Positions 15,633-21,623 of a stretch of DNA of 24,790 bases are shown piece by piece. Every line of letters starts with the position of its first letter. Position 1 is the stretch's first letter. The translations under genes were made by a program, and so were the position numbers. Origin of the DNA: CAZIKF01 sp964539825 (lineage in GTDB: Bacteria > Muiribacteriota > UBA6191). The stretch spans positions 1-24,790 of the forward strand of contig CAZIKF010000055.1 in the NCBI GenBank assembly GCA_964539825.1, in the 5' to 3' direction. The notes below the pieces were generated by a model. The model was not told the DNA's origin and did no database searches. It saw nothing but the letters and a program-made list of their open reading frames with translations.

Positions 15633-17815
15633 ATTATTCTGTTTCATCGATTTTGTATCTATTCTCCAGTTTTGGGATCCTGGCTCTTAGTTATGGAATC
15701 TCTCTACTAAAAGCCCCCGGGACCCAGTTTCCCCTCTTTTTCGCCCTCTATGCTTCCGGCATGCTTTGCTGTGTTTTGGCATGGTGTTTCAGACCGCGGC
15801 AGCTCAGTGCCAGGAGCTTTGCCTTCATCGCGATCATCGCAATTTGCTCTCGAAGTACCCTACTGGAAATGGAGATGAGCGATGATGTGTATCGCTATGC
15901 CTGGGAAGGTTATGTTCTAAAGCAGGGACTTAATCCCTACCAAACCACACCGGAGGACCCGCGGCTTCAATCCCTGAAAGATTCGGGATTGCGCTCACCA
16001 AATCATCCCAACATGGGGGCAATCTATCCTCCCCTGGCACTTTTTTTCCACCAATTGGTGGTAGAGGTTTTTGAGAGAAGCCAGTACACCGATCTTCGAT
16101 CGGAATTGGAAATGGGGAAGGGTGAAGGGGGGAAAGTTGCTGAGTTAAGAATACCTCCGTCATCCTCGGGCTTGACCCGGGAATCCATTAATACTCACGT
16201 CATCAAGGACCTTTATCTCTACTTTAAGTTTGCGTATTTGCTTTTTGACTTGCTCACCATTTTTTTGCTAATCCTGCTTTTGAAAAGACGCAGACAGGAC
16301 CCGGGTCACGTACTGCTCTATGCCTACAATCCAGTAATTTTATACGCGTTTGCCGGGCAGGCTCATCTCGACTCACTGATGATCTTCACACTCGTTCTTG
16401 CGTTGTATTTCTTTGAAACCAAAAGATACTGTTGGATGTGGATTTCCCTTGGCTTATCCATTGCGTCAAAGGGGCCTGCCATTCTGGCAATCGGGGCTCT
16501 GTTGAATAGATCTACTCTTCGATACTCCTTTGTGCTTCCTCTACTTCTGCTTCTACTGTACTTTCCATTTCTAGATGCTCCTGGGAGTTTGTTTAGTTCC
16601 TTGTCATCCTTCGCCTGGAGGATGGACTACAATGGCTCCATCTTTCCCCTTCTAAAAATGCTTACTGGCTTGAGTAATCCGGCTGCCTCAGCAGTTCTTA
16701 TGTTCCTGGGTGCTGGGATTTTAGTCTGGGTTTACCTATGTATAGGAGATCCTCCAAGATGTATTTTTATAGTGTTTACAGTCTTTCTTCTTTTAGCTCC
16801 CACGGTACATTTCTGGTACCTGAGCTGGATCATTCCCTTCTTGTGTTTCCATAGAAGTGGGCCGGTGATGCTTTGGTGTGGATTATCGGGCCTATGGTTT
16901 GCAGTGCTTGAAGGAATTCATTATAGAAACACCTTTGAACATTATCCGCGTATGGTGGTGCTGCAGTACCTGCCGGTATATCTCTATTTTCTGATGAATT
17001 GGTTTGGAGTAGGACGCAGGAAAGAGAGAATTACAGATACAGAAGTTGCTGCTGAAGAGATAGCAGCCCGGAATCGGGAGGGAGATGGTTTCCAGACCGA
17101 TCTAAAATCTTTTCCCACCCTCAGCATAATAATCCCGGTATTGAATGAAGAAGTGAACCTTGAAATACTCTTGAAGCAGATAAAAAATCTGAAGCACCAG
17201 CCCTTAGAGATTATTGTTGTTGATGGAGGGTCTTCAGACCACAGCGTACAGGTTGCCAGGAATGCTGAGGTAACCGTATTCACAGGGCTGCGAGGAAGAG
17301 GGAGGCAGATCGTACAAGGGGTCCAGCGCAGCAAGGGTGAAGGAGTGTTGGTGCTGCATGCGGACTGTAGAATTGAAGTGGATGTTGTGCGGGGTGTGTG
17401 TGAGGCACTCAAGGAGACGGAAGTCCTTGGAGGATGTATTGGTAATCGCTATGACGAGCCTAAAGGGGGTCAATGGATCATTTATATTCTGAATGTATTT
17501 CGAGCCCGTGTACTGGGGATGTCCTTTGGGGATCAGGGTCAGTTTTTTCGCTCTGAAATGATAAAGACAAAGAGATGGAACCTGGAGATGCCTTTAATGG
17601 AAGATGTTGAGCTCTCCCTTTGTTTCTGGGAAACACCGGGGACGGTTGCTTACCTTGGGGGAGGAGTTGTGAGTTCAGTACGTCGCTGGAAAGGTTCCAA
17701 TCGTTTATACAACGCAATGGAAATTATTGGTTTCGTTTTTCTCTACTGCTTCCTACGTAGAATAAAAGGACGAGTGGAGACGGAAAGCCTCTATCGGAAA
17801 TACTATCGTATTTGA
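15629..17815 (+). CDS. GT-C membrane glycosyltransferase fused to GT2 glycosyltransferase
   Basis: A 728-aa two-part protein. Residues 1 to about 465 are a polytopic membrane protein of the polyprenol-phosphate mannosyltransferase-like GT-C type: acidic loop motif SDDVYRYAWEGYVLKQGLNPY (Asp85, Asp86), YPPLA, and about 10-12 hydrophobic helices. A polar linker (about 466-493) leads to a cytoplasmic GT2 domain close to the TIGR04283 group: LSIIIPVLNEE, VVDGGSSDHS (532), LHADC (577), FGDQGQFF, PLMEDVELS (657) and SSVRRW. A plausible arrangement is that the GT2 part makes a lipid-linked sugar and the GT-C part uses it on the periplasmic side (inference). It starts with GTG in a 4-base overlap with pdxA (GGAG upstream). 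Residues about 152-195 form a polar insert that contains a REP-like palindrome. Acceptor unknown. Confidence 0.82.
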   Translation: MNYSVSSILYLFSSFGILALSYGISLLKAPGTQFPLFFALYASGMLCCVLAWCFRPRQLSARSFAFIAIIAICSRSTLLEMEMSDDVYRYAWEGYVLKQGLNPYQTTPEDPRLQSLKDSGLRSPNHPNMGAIYPPLALFFHQLVVEVFERSQYTDLRSELEMGKGEGGKVAELRIPPSSSGLTRESINTHVIKDLYLYFKFAYLLFDLLTIFLLILLLKRRRQDPGHVLLYAYNPVILYAFAGQAHLDSLMIFTLVLALYFFETKRYCWMWISLGLSIASKGPAILAIGALLNRSTLRYSFVLPLLLLLLYFPFLDAPGSLFSSLSSFAWRMDYNGSIFPLLKMLTGLSNPAASAVLMFLGAGILVWVYLCIGDPPRCIFIVFTVFLLLAPTVHFWYLSWIIPFLCFHRSGPVMLWCGLSGLWFAVLEGIHYRNTFEHYPRMVVLQYLPVYLYFLMNWFGVGRRKERITDTEVAAEEIAARNREGDGFQTDLKSFPTLSIIIPVLNEEVNLEILLKQIKNLKHQPLEIIVVDGGSSDHSVQVARNAEVTVFTGLRGRGRQIVQGVQRSKGEGVLVLHADCRIEVDVVRGVCEALKETEVLGGCIGNRYDEPKGGQWIIYILNVFRARVLGMSFGDQGQFFRSEMIKTKRWNLEMPLMEDVELSLCFWETPGTVAYLGGGVVSSVRRWKGSNRLYNAMEIIGFVFLYCFLRRIKGRVETESLYRKYYRI
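16157..16186 (+). repeat. REP-like palindromic element translated within the glycosyltransferase
   Basis: Stem CTCGGG (16165-16170), loop CTTGA, stem CCCGGG (16176-16181), within a CGTCATCC...GGAATCC context. This is the layout of short palindromic repeats dispersed in many bacterial genomes. It is read in frame as PPSSSGLTRES (about residues 177-187), a peptide typical of such repeats, and lies in a polar, low-conservation insert between two membrane helices. A second CGTCATC follows at 16198-16204. Copy number elsewhere is unknown. Confidence 0.6.
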
Positions 17816-17848
17816 AGAGAGAAGAGAGAAGAGAGAAGAGAGAAGAGA
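17814..17848 (+). repeat. heptanucleotide tandem repeat (GAAGAGA)x5
   Basis: Five perfect GAAGAGA units, followed by one degenerate copy (GAAGGAG, 17849-17855). The first unit supplies the GA of the glycosyltransferase stop TGA (17813-17815), so changes in copy number would not alter that protein. The tract lies about 150 bases before the next gene's start and could change promoter or leader spacing. Confidence 0.95.
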
Positions 17849-17874
17849 GAAGGAGTCCTTCCTTTCGGGACCTC

Positions 17875-17906
17875 GATTATCAATCTGAGCACGTGGTTTG
17901 ATAATC
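17875..17906. promoter_or_regulatory. 9-bp inverted repeat in leader of the exported-protein gene
   Basis: GATTATCAA (17875-17883) and TTGATAATC (17898-17906) are perfect complements with a 14-base spacer. No T-tract follows, so terminator use is doubtful. It lies 90 bases before the chosen start of the next gene. It could be an operator or an mRNA hairpin. Confidence 0.45.
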
Positions 17907-17996
17907 ACTTCTGATCTCATTCCTCTGCGCGGATATTTCAAGTTTACCCAGAAATTATTAGCAGCTGCCTTCCTTTCTTCCGAAACACAAGGAGTC

Positions 17997-19601
17997 ATGA
18001 GTCCTTTTCGTCACGTTTTCTGCGCATTCATCCTTCTTTTCGGAAGCGCTGCACTACCGGCCTCAATGTCAGAGTTAACGACTCCCCAACGCCTACTCAA
18101 TTGGGTAAAGGAGCCCATGGTTCAAAAGGGACTGGGAAAGGCTCGAAATTTGATCTTAGACGGGCAGGGGCTCGAGAAGGCACTAGAGTTATTTGAACTT
18201 CCCCTGAAATCTGAGTTATACCAGGCACTCTTTCAAGAGCCACTTGACGGTGCGGTTGCCAGATTTCTAGAGTTAGTTGAAAAACAGGAGATTGAAAAAG
18301 CTTCCAGGCTCTATGATTCTGTCCTGATTCCAGCCTACCACTACCGATTTTTTCTGCATTCTGTTTTACAAGGTACTCCTCTCAAGGAAGCGGTTTCTCA
18401 TTTCCGAGATTTGGATCCTTTGCTCAAAGATGCCCTCACTGATGAGTCAGATAAGAAACAAATCTGTCACTATGCCCGAGTTCGTATGGGTATACGCAGG
18501 GACTCCACGGCGTTTTTTAGACTCAAAGGTGTCCATTATGCTTTTTCCAGGTCCTACGAAATGGTTAGCTCTGGCCTGCCTTTACAACGTGCATTGGAGC
18601 CTTTGAGGCATCCAGAAGGATCCTTTCGCCGAGCTGTCTTATCCACAGAAATCAATCGAGTTCGCGTAAAGAGATACCTGGGTTACTGCAAAGAAGGAGA
18701 TTCTGAGGCAGAGCGGGGAGAGTGGACAACCCTGGTGCTTTTATGGGCTTCTGAGGAAGTAAAGGCCGGGGAGGAGCTGGCAAAGATATTTGCCCAGGTT
18801 GGATCCTTTTCTCCTGATCATGGAGTAGGATTCCTGCTGGGTCATTCAAATCAACCCCAGAGGGTTTCTGCACTGTATAGAGCCCTGGCTCTTAACAAGT
18901 TCAGAGTTGCTCCCCAATTTTTTAATATGGAGTTAGTCCTGAACTGGGCTCGTAAAGGTGCATCTCTGTTGAGATCCGGGATTCCAGCTAAAAAGGTGGC
19001 AAACGAAGTATTTGGATTGGATTCAAGATTCCCTATCTACAGGGTGCTGACTCAAGATGCCTATCATGAGGAACTGATAAAATTTTATGAGGATATCGCA
19101 GATGGGCGAGGGTTCTACGAGAGTTTTGAAGAACTTGCAGCGCTGTGTGAGTATAGGGTTCCTGAATTGCTGAAGGAAGATAAACCCAGGACACCTCAAG
19201 AGCTAGCCGAATTTAGATCAAAATATCGCAAAGAGTCGGTTCTCAAGATGCTTCCGAGAAAAAAAGGTCCTGAGATCCCTCAAACGACTCAAACTTATTT
19301 ACCCAGTGATCCCTCCAAAGACAAACTCAATCTGGTGGGGGCTGAAGGAGTGGTTTTTTCAAATCCAGGCAGGTTCCTTGAGTTGAAGATTCCCGGTGTA
19401 GAGAGGAAACTAAGGAAACGGAAGATTCTTGCAAAAGTGAAGACCAAAAGTAAGTCCAAACCTAAAGGCAGGGATTCCGTAACACTAGGTCCGGTAGGTC
19501 CCTTTCCGCTCGACCATCCCCTGATCCAAAAACAAAAGCCGCGTAGAAAAGAGAAGAATTTCCTGAGCTTGTTGAAAAGGGCTCTACGTAAATTCAGGTA
19601 A
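17997..19601 (+). CDS. exported protein of unknown function with about five 68-residue repeats
   Basis: I do not recognise this 534-aa protein. The start at 17997 gives a clear signal peptide (MSPFRHVFCAFILLFGSAALPAS) with AAGGAG right before ATG. A TTG at 17898 would add 33 residues and bury the signal. The rest is helical and has no membrane segment. A recurring pattern, GxPLxxAlxxFxxLDxxFxxaLxxE, starts at G56, G126, G193, G258 and G328 (spacing 70, 67, 65, 70), with a shorter sixth at G370. The pattern resembles helical hairpins of type II secretion F proteins, but those are membrane proteins, so this may be convergence. The last 100 residues are very basic (LRKRKILAKVKTKSKSKPKG). It could bind LPS, peptidoglycan or nucleic acid in the periplasm (inference). 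It lies 181 bases after the lipid operon. Confidence 0.75.
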   Translation: MSPFRHVFCAFILLFGSAALPASMSELTTPQRLLNWVKEPMVQKGLGKARNLILDGQGLEKALELFELPLKSELYQALFQEPLDGAVARFLELVEKQEIEKASRLYDSVLIPAYHYRFFLHSVLQGTPLKEAVSHFRDLDPLLKDALTDESDKKQICHYARVRMGIRRDSTAFFRLKGVHYAFSRSYEMVSSGLPLQRALEPLRHPEGSFRRAVLSTEINRVRVKRYLGYCKEGDSEAERGEWTTLVLLWASEEVKAGEELAKIFAQVGSFSPDHGVGFLLGHSNQPQRVSALYRALALNKFRVAPQFFNMELVLNWARKGASLLRSGIPAKKVANEVFGLDSRFPIYRVLTQDAYHEELIKFYEDIADGRGFYESFEELAALCEYRVPELLKEDKPRTPQELAEFRSKYRKESVLKMLPRKKGPEIPQTTQTYLPSDPSKDKLNLVGAEGVVFSNPGRFLELKIPGVERKLRKRKILAKVKTKSKSKPKGRDSVTLGPVGPFPLDHPLIQKQKPRRKEKNFLSLLKRALRKFR

Positions 19602-19607
19602 TCGTAG

Positions 19608-19653
19608 CCAGGAGCCTTTCGGAGTAAAAGGCAATTCTCCGACAGGCTCCTGG
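19608..19653. terminator. bidirectional terminator-like double stem-loop
   Basis: Outer stem CCAGGAGCCT (19608-19617) with AGGCTCCTGG (19644-19653), 10 perfect pairs; inner stem TCGGAG (19619-19624) with CTCCGA (19637-19642). It sits exactly between two convergent genes, 4 bases beyond the ndk stop and 6 beyond the exported-protein stop. No clear T-tract on either side, so it may be a mRNA 3'-end hairpin or a weak bidirectional terminator. Confidence 0.65.
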
Positions 19654-19657
19654 ACTC

Positions 19658-20113
19658 TTATGCGGAAGTCCAGCGCTGGCAGTCTAGCTCGTAGTGCAAA
19701 AGCTCTTCCGGGTCGAAGAAATTACCGATTTCAACGCTAGCGCTTTCGGGACCATCTGATCCATGAACCAAGTTTTTTCCCGTGTAGAGAGCGAAATCTC
19801 CTCGGATAGTTCCCGGGGCGGCTTCTTCAGCCTTGGTGGCTCCCATGAGAGTACGCGCCAGTAGGATGGCGTTATCACCCTGCCAAACCATGGCAACGAT
19901 TGGAGAAGAGGTAATGAAATCCACCAGTTCACCGAAAAAAGGTCTTTGACGGTGCTCGCCATAGTGCTTTTCAGCCAGTTCGCGACTCACCTGCATTAGT
20001 TTCAACCCAGCTAGTAAGAGTCCCTTTGATTCAAAACGCGTAATAATTTCACCAACCAACTTGCGTTGAACCCCATCTGGTTTGACCATAACAAACGTGC
20101 GTTCCCTGCTCAT
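19658..20113 (-). CDS. ndk: nucleoside diphosphate kinase
   Basis: Ndk transfers the gamma phosphate of ATP to other (d)NDPs through a phosphohistidine and balances NTP pools. 151 aa; most bacterial forms are 135-150. It opens with ERTFVMVKPDGVQRKLVGEII, keeps the HYGEHRQRPFF loop, and has the active-site His117 in NLVHGSDGPESA (usual NIVHGSDSxESA). The start is supported by GGAG and AGGAAG upstream on the minus strand. The tail HYELDCQRWTSA is slightly longer than usual. It is a single gene, transcribed toward the exported-protein gene and away from the Nif3-like gene. Confidence 0.96.
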   Translation of the reverse strand: MSRERTFVMVKPDGVQRKLVGEIITRFESKGLLLAGLKLMQVSRELAEKHYGEHRQRPFFGELVDFITSSPIVAMVWQGDNAILLARTLMGATKAEEAAPGTIRGDFALYTGKNLVHGSDGPESASVEIGNFFDPEELLHYELDCQRWTSA

Positions 20114-20201
20114 CTTCCTGCTCCTTGTGCGCTGGTGCCCTAGAACCCGGTATTTACAAAGACATTTGACCGTAGAATTGGGCAGTTTTATACCGCGAAG
20201 T

Positions 20202-20322
20202 AAGTGGTTTACCCACTTGTAGGTTCATACTCAAGAAGGCTCATCTGGGATGAGCTCAGGAATCGTAAGATTCCGTTTTGTCCGGGTACCCGGACAAAAT
20301 ACTTCATTTTGAGTATATACTC
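20202..20322. promoter_or_regulatory. cluster of hairpins between ndk and the Nif3-family gene
   Basis: The 316-base stretch 20114-20429 has no gene but is dense in perfect inverted repeats: AAGTGG/CCACTT (20202-20207, 20213-20218); GCTCAT/ATGAGC (20239-20244, 20250-20255); GGAATC/GATTCC (20259-20264, 20269-20274); a 24-bp palindrome (20276-20299); and GAGTATATACTC (20311-20322). An outer 8-bp pair, ATACTCAA (20227-20234) with TTGAGTAT (20309-20316), encloses three of them, giving a multi-branch fold if transcribed. TATACT at 20316-20321 could be a -10 for the Nif3-like gene. No protein-coding signal seen. Function unknown. Confidence 0.6.
20276..20299. promoter_or_regulatory. perfect 24-bp palindrome, operator-like
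   Basis: Twelve bases (TTTTGTCCGGGT) followed by their exact complement. The T-run precedes and the A-run follows the GC stem, the reverse of an intrinsic terminator. The palindrome overlaps the likely -35 area of a candidate promoter whose -10 is TATACT (20316-20321). This fits an operator for a dimeric regulator such as the TetR type, though no regulator gene is nearby. Confidence 0.6.
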
Positions 20323-20429
20323 TCAGAACACTTCGAAAGTCAATGAATGCTCAGCAATCCGACCAGGAATACACTAGACTGGGTACCTTGCGCAGATCAT
20401 GGGGAAGGGAATCACTGAAAAGGAGTTTT

Positions 20430-21200
20430 ATGATCACCGTATCTCTTAAGGAAATCGTCCAGCATCTTGACTCTCACCTTGAGCCGGAGCCAATCGATGA
20501 TGTGGCAGTAAATGGATTACAGGTTCCCGGTAGCGACAGTGTCCATCGTATTGCGGTTTCTCCTGACGCAACCTTTGAGGTATTTGAGGAAGTCGTGCGC
20601 CGCGACTGTAATTTCCTATTCGTACACCACGGAATTTTTTGGACTTATAATCGAGAAGATCGCATAACAGAGCTAAAAAAGAAAAGACTCAAGCTCCTTT
20701 TCGATTACGGAATATCTCTTTATGCCTCCCATTGCCCCTTAGACATTCATCCGCAGCATGGAAATAACCAAACTCTCTTTAACCTCTTAGAATTACAGGA
20801 TCAAAAACCCATGGGCCAATACAACGGAAGGAACCTGGGTCTTATGGGTACAGCCCCTGATGGAGAAATCGACCTGGGACTTCTTGTACAAAAACTGGAA
20901 GCAGGACTTCAGGATCAAGTAAGGGTTTATGGATTCCATCCGGACCCGGTGCGAAAGATTGCGATTATCACGGGTCAAGGACAGTTTGGGCTAAAGGAAG
21001 CCCATAGTGCAGGATTTGATACCTTTATTACCGGTGAGATGAACCACTACATGTATCACGACGCCAAGGAGAATGGGACCAATGTGATTCTGGCCGGTCA
21101 CTACCGTTCTGAAACCCTGGGTCCCAAGGCCATCGGACAACATCTTCATGAAACCTTCGGTTTACCCTACGAGTTCCTAGATTTTCCCACCGGCTTGTGA
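20430..21200 (+). CDS. Nif3-like dinuclear metal centre hexameric protein
   Basis: A member of the Nif3/YbgI (DUF34) family, hexameric ring proteins with two metals per subunit; sometimes named GTP cyclohydrolase 1 type 2, but their physiological role is unsettled. 256 aa from the ATG at 20430, chosen because AAGGAG (20420-20425) lies 4 bases upstream and the family N-terminus (ITVSLKEIVQHLD) begins there. An upstream in-frame ATG at 20343 would add 29 unlike residues. Metal-binding residues: His66-His67 (VHHGIFW), His101 and Asp105 (SHCPLDIHPQHGNN), His224 and Glu228 (GHYRSET). The family's VNGLQV block is at residues 27-32. It lacks the large insert of longer members. It is flanked on both sides by highly palindromic DNA. 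Confidence 0.9.
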   Translation: MITVSLKEIVQHLDSHLEPEPIDDVAVNGLQVPGSDSVHRIAVSPDATFEVFEEVVRRDCNFLFVHHGIFWTYNREDRITELKKKRLKLLFDYGISLYASHCPLDIHPQHGNNQTLFNLLELQDQKPMGQYNGRNLGLMGTAPDGEIDLGLLVQKLEAGLQDQVRVYGFHPDPVRKIAIITGQGQFGLKEAHSAGFDTFITGEMNHYMYHDAKENGTNVILAGHYRSETLGPKAIGQHLHETFGLPYEFLDFPTGL

Positions 21201-21361
21201 GCCGATGACGAAGGTTTAGGCCCCCGCTTGAGCGCCCAGGAGCAGCGCCAGAGCATGGTTCCCTCGTTGAAGGTAGAACAACTACCTCCGCCTCACGAAC
21301 CATACCCTGCCGCTACTCCTGAACACTCAATCGAGCACCACACCTTCGCCATCGACTCAAG
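21194..21361. repeat. long imperfect hairpin element downstream of the Nif3-like gene
   Basis: About 168 bases that fold on themselves. Pairs from the outside in: CTTG (21194-21197) with CAAG (21358-21361); CGATG then CGAAGGT (21203-21215) with ACCTTCG then CATCG (21342-21354); TTGAG with CTCAA (21326-21330); CAGGAGCAGCG (21237-21247) with CGCTACTCCTG (21311-21321, one mismatch); ATGGTTC (21255-21261) with GAACCAT (21297-21303); AGGTAG/CTACCT (21271-21287) closing an AACAA loop. It begins in the gene's last codons. Beyond it are two small hairpins, AAATCT/AGATTT (21374-21391) and GAGGG/CCCTC (21400-21412). No coding signal. Confidence 0.6.
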
Positions 21362-21460
21362 AATTTAATCTATAAATCTATGCAAAGATTTGAAAGTTTG
21401 AGGGAGTCCCTCTAGGTGTTAGTTTCGTTAATGAAGAGGTTTCCATTTGTTATAAAAACC

Positions 21461-21623
21461 GTTGAGCCGAGGTGGGGATATTTTGGGATTCCTGGGTGAG
21501 CGAAAAGTCCTCTGCTCGTGCAGACGACGAAGTACGTGGCATCGTCACGTTCGAGGAGGATAAGTGAAGCAGGGGGCTTTGCAGCCGTCCAGGAACCCCA
21601 AAATATCCCCACCTCGGCTCAAC
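21461..21623. repeat. 163-bp element with 35-bp near-perfect inverted arms
   Basis: Left arm 21461-21495 and right arm 21589-21623 are complementary at 34 of 35 bases (GTTGAGCCGAGG outermost). After a symmetric 5-base internal loop, pairing resumes between 21504-21516 and 21568-21580 (13 pairs, two of them G-U), leaving a loop of about 50 bases. It lies between convergent genes, its right end touching the peptidase stop codon. No target duplication is obvious. It may be a MITE-like repeat or a structured RNA. A minus-strand ORF across it (21412-21612) looks like a by-product. Confidence 0.8.

Noticed and set aside
17814..17848. CRISPR-like array
   Set aside because: It is a simple head-to-tail heptamer with no spacers; no cas gene or longer direct repeat is present in the window.
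19684..19962. 92-aa minus-strand ORF within ndk
   Set aside because: It is a different frame of a clear ndk gene and has no family features.
20276..20299. 24-bp palindrome as an intrinsic terminator
   Set aside because: The T-run precedes and the A-run follows the stem, opposite to a terminator in either direction.
20343..20429. Longer start for the Nif3-like gene
   Set aside because: No ribosome binding site, and the added residues do not match the family; AAGGAG before 20430 decides.
21028..21303. 91-aa minus-strand ORF over the end of the Nif3-like gene
   Set aside because: It is antisense to a conserved gene, has no recognisable domain and extends into the hairpin region; a shadow.
21412..21612. 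66-aa minus-strand ORF across the 163-bp inverted-repeat element
   Set aside because: It runs through both inverted arms, its two ends mirror the palindrome, and no ribosome binding site was evident. It is most likely a by-product of the repeat.
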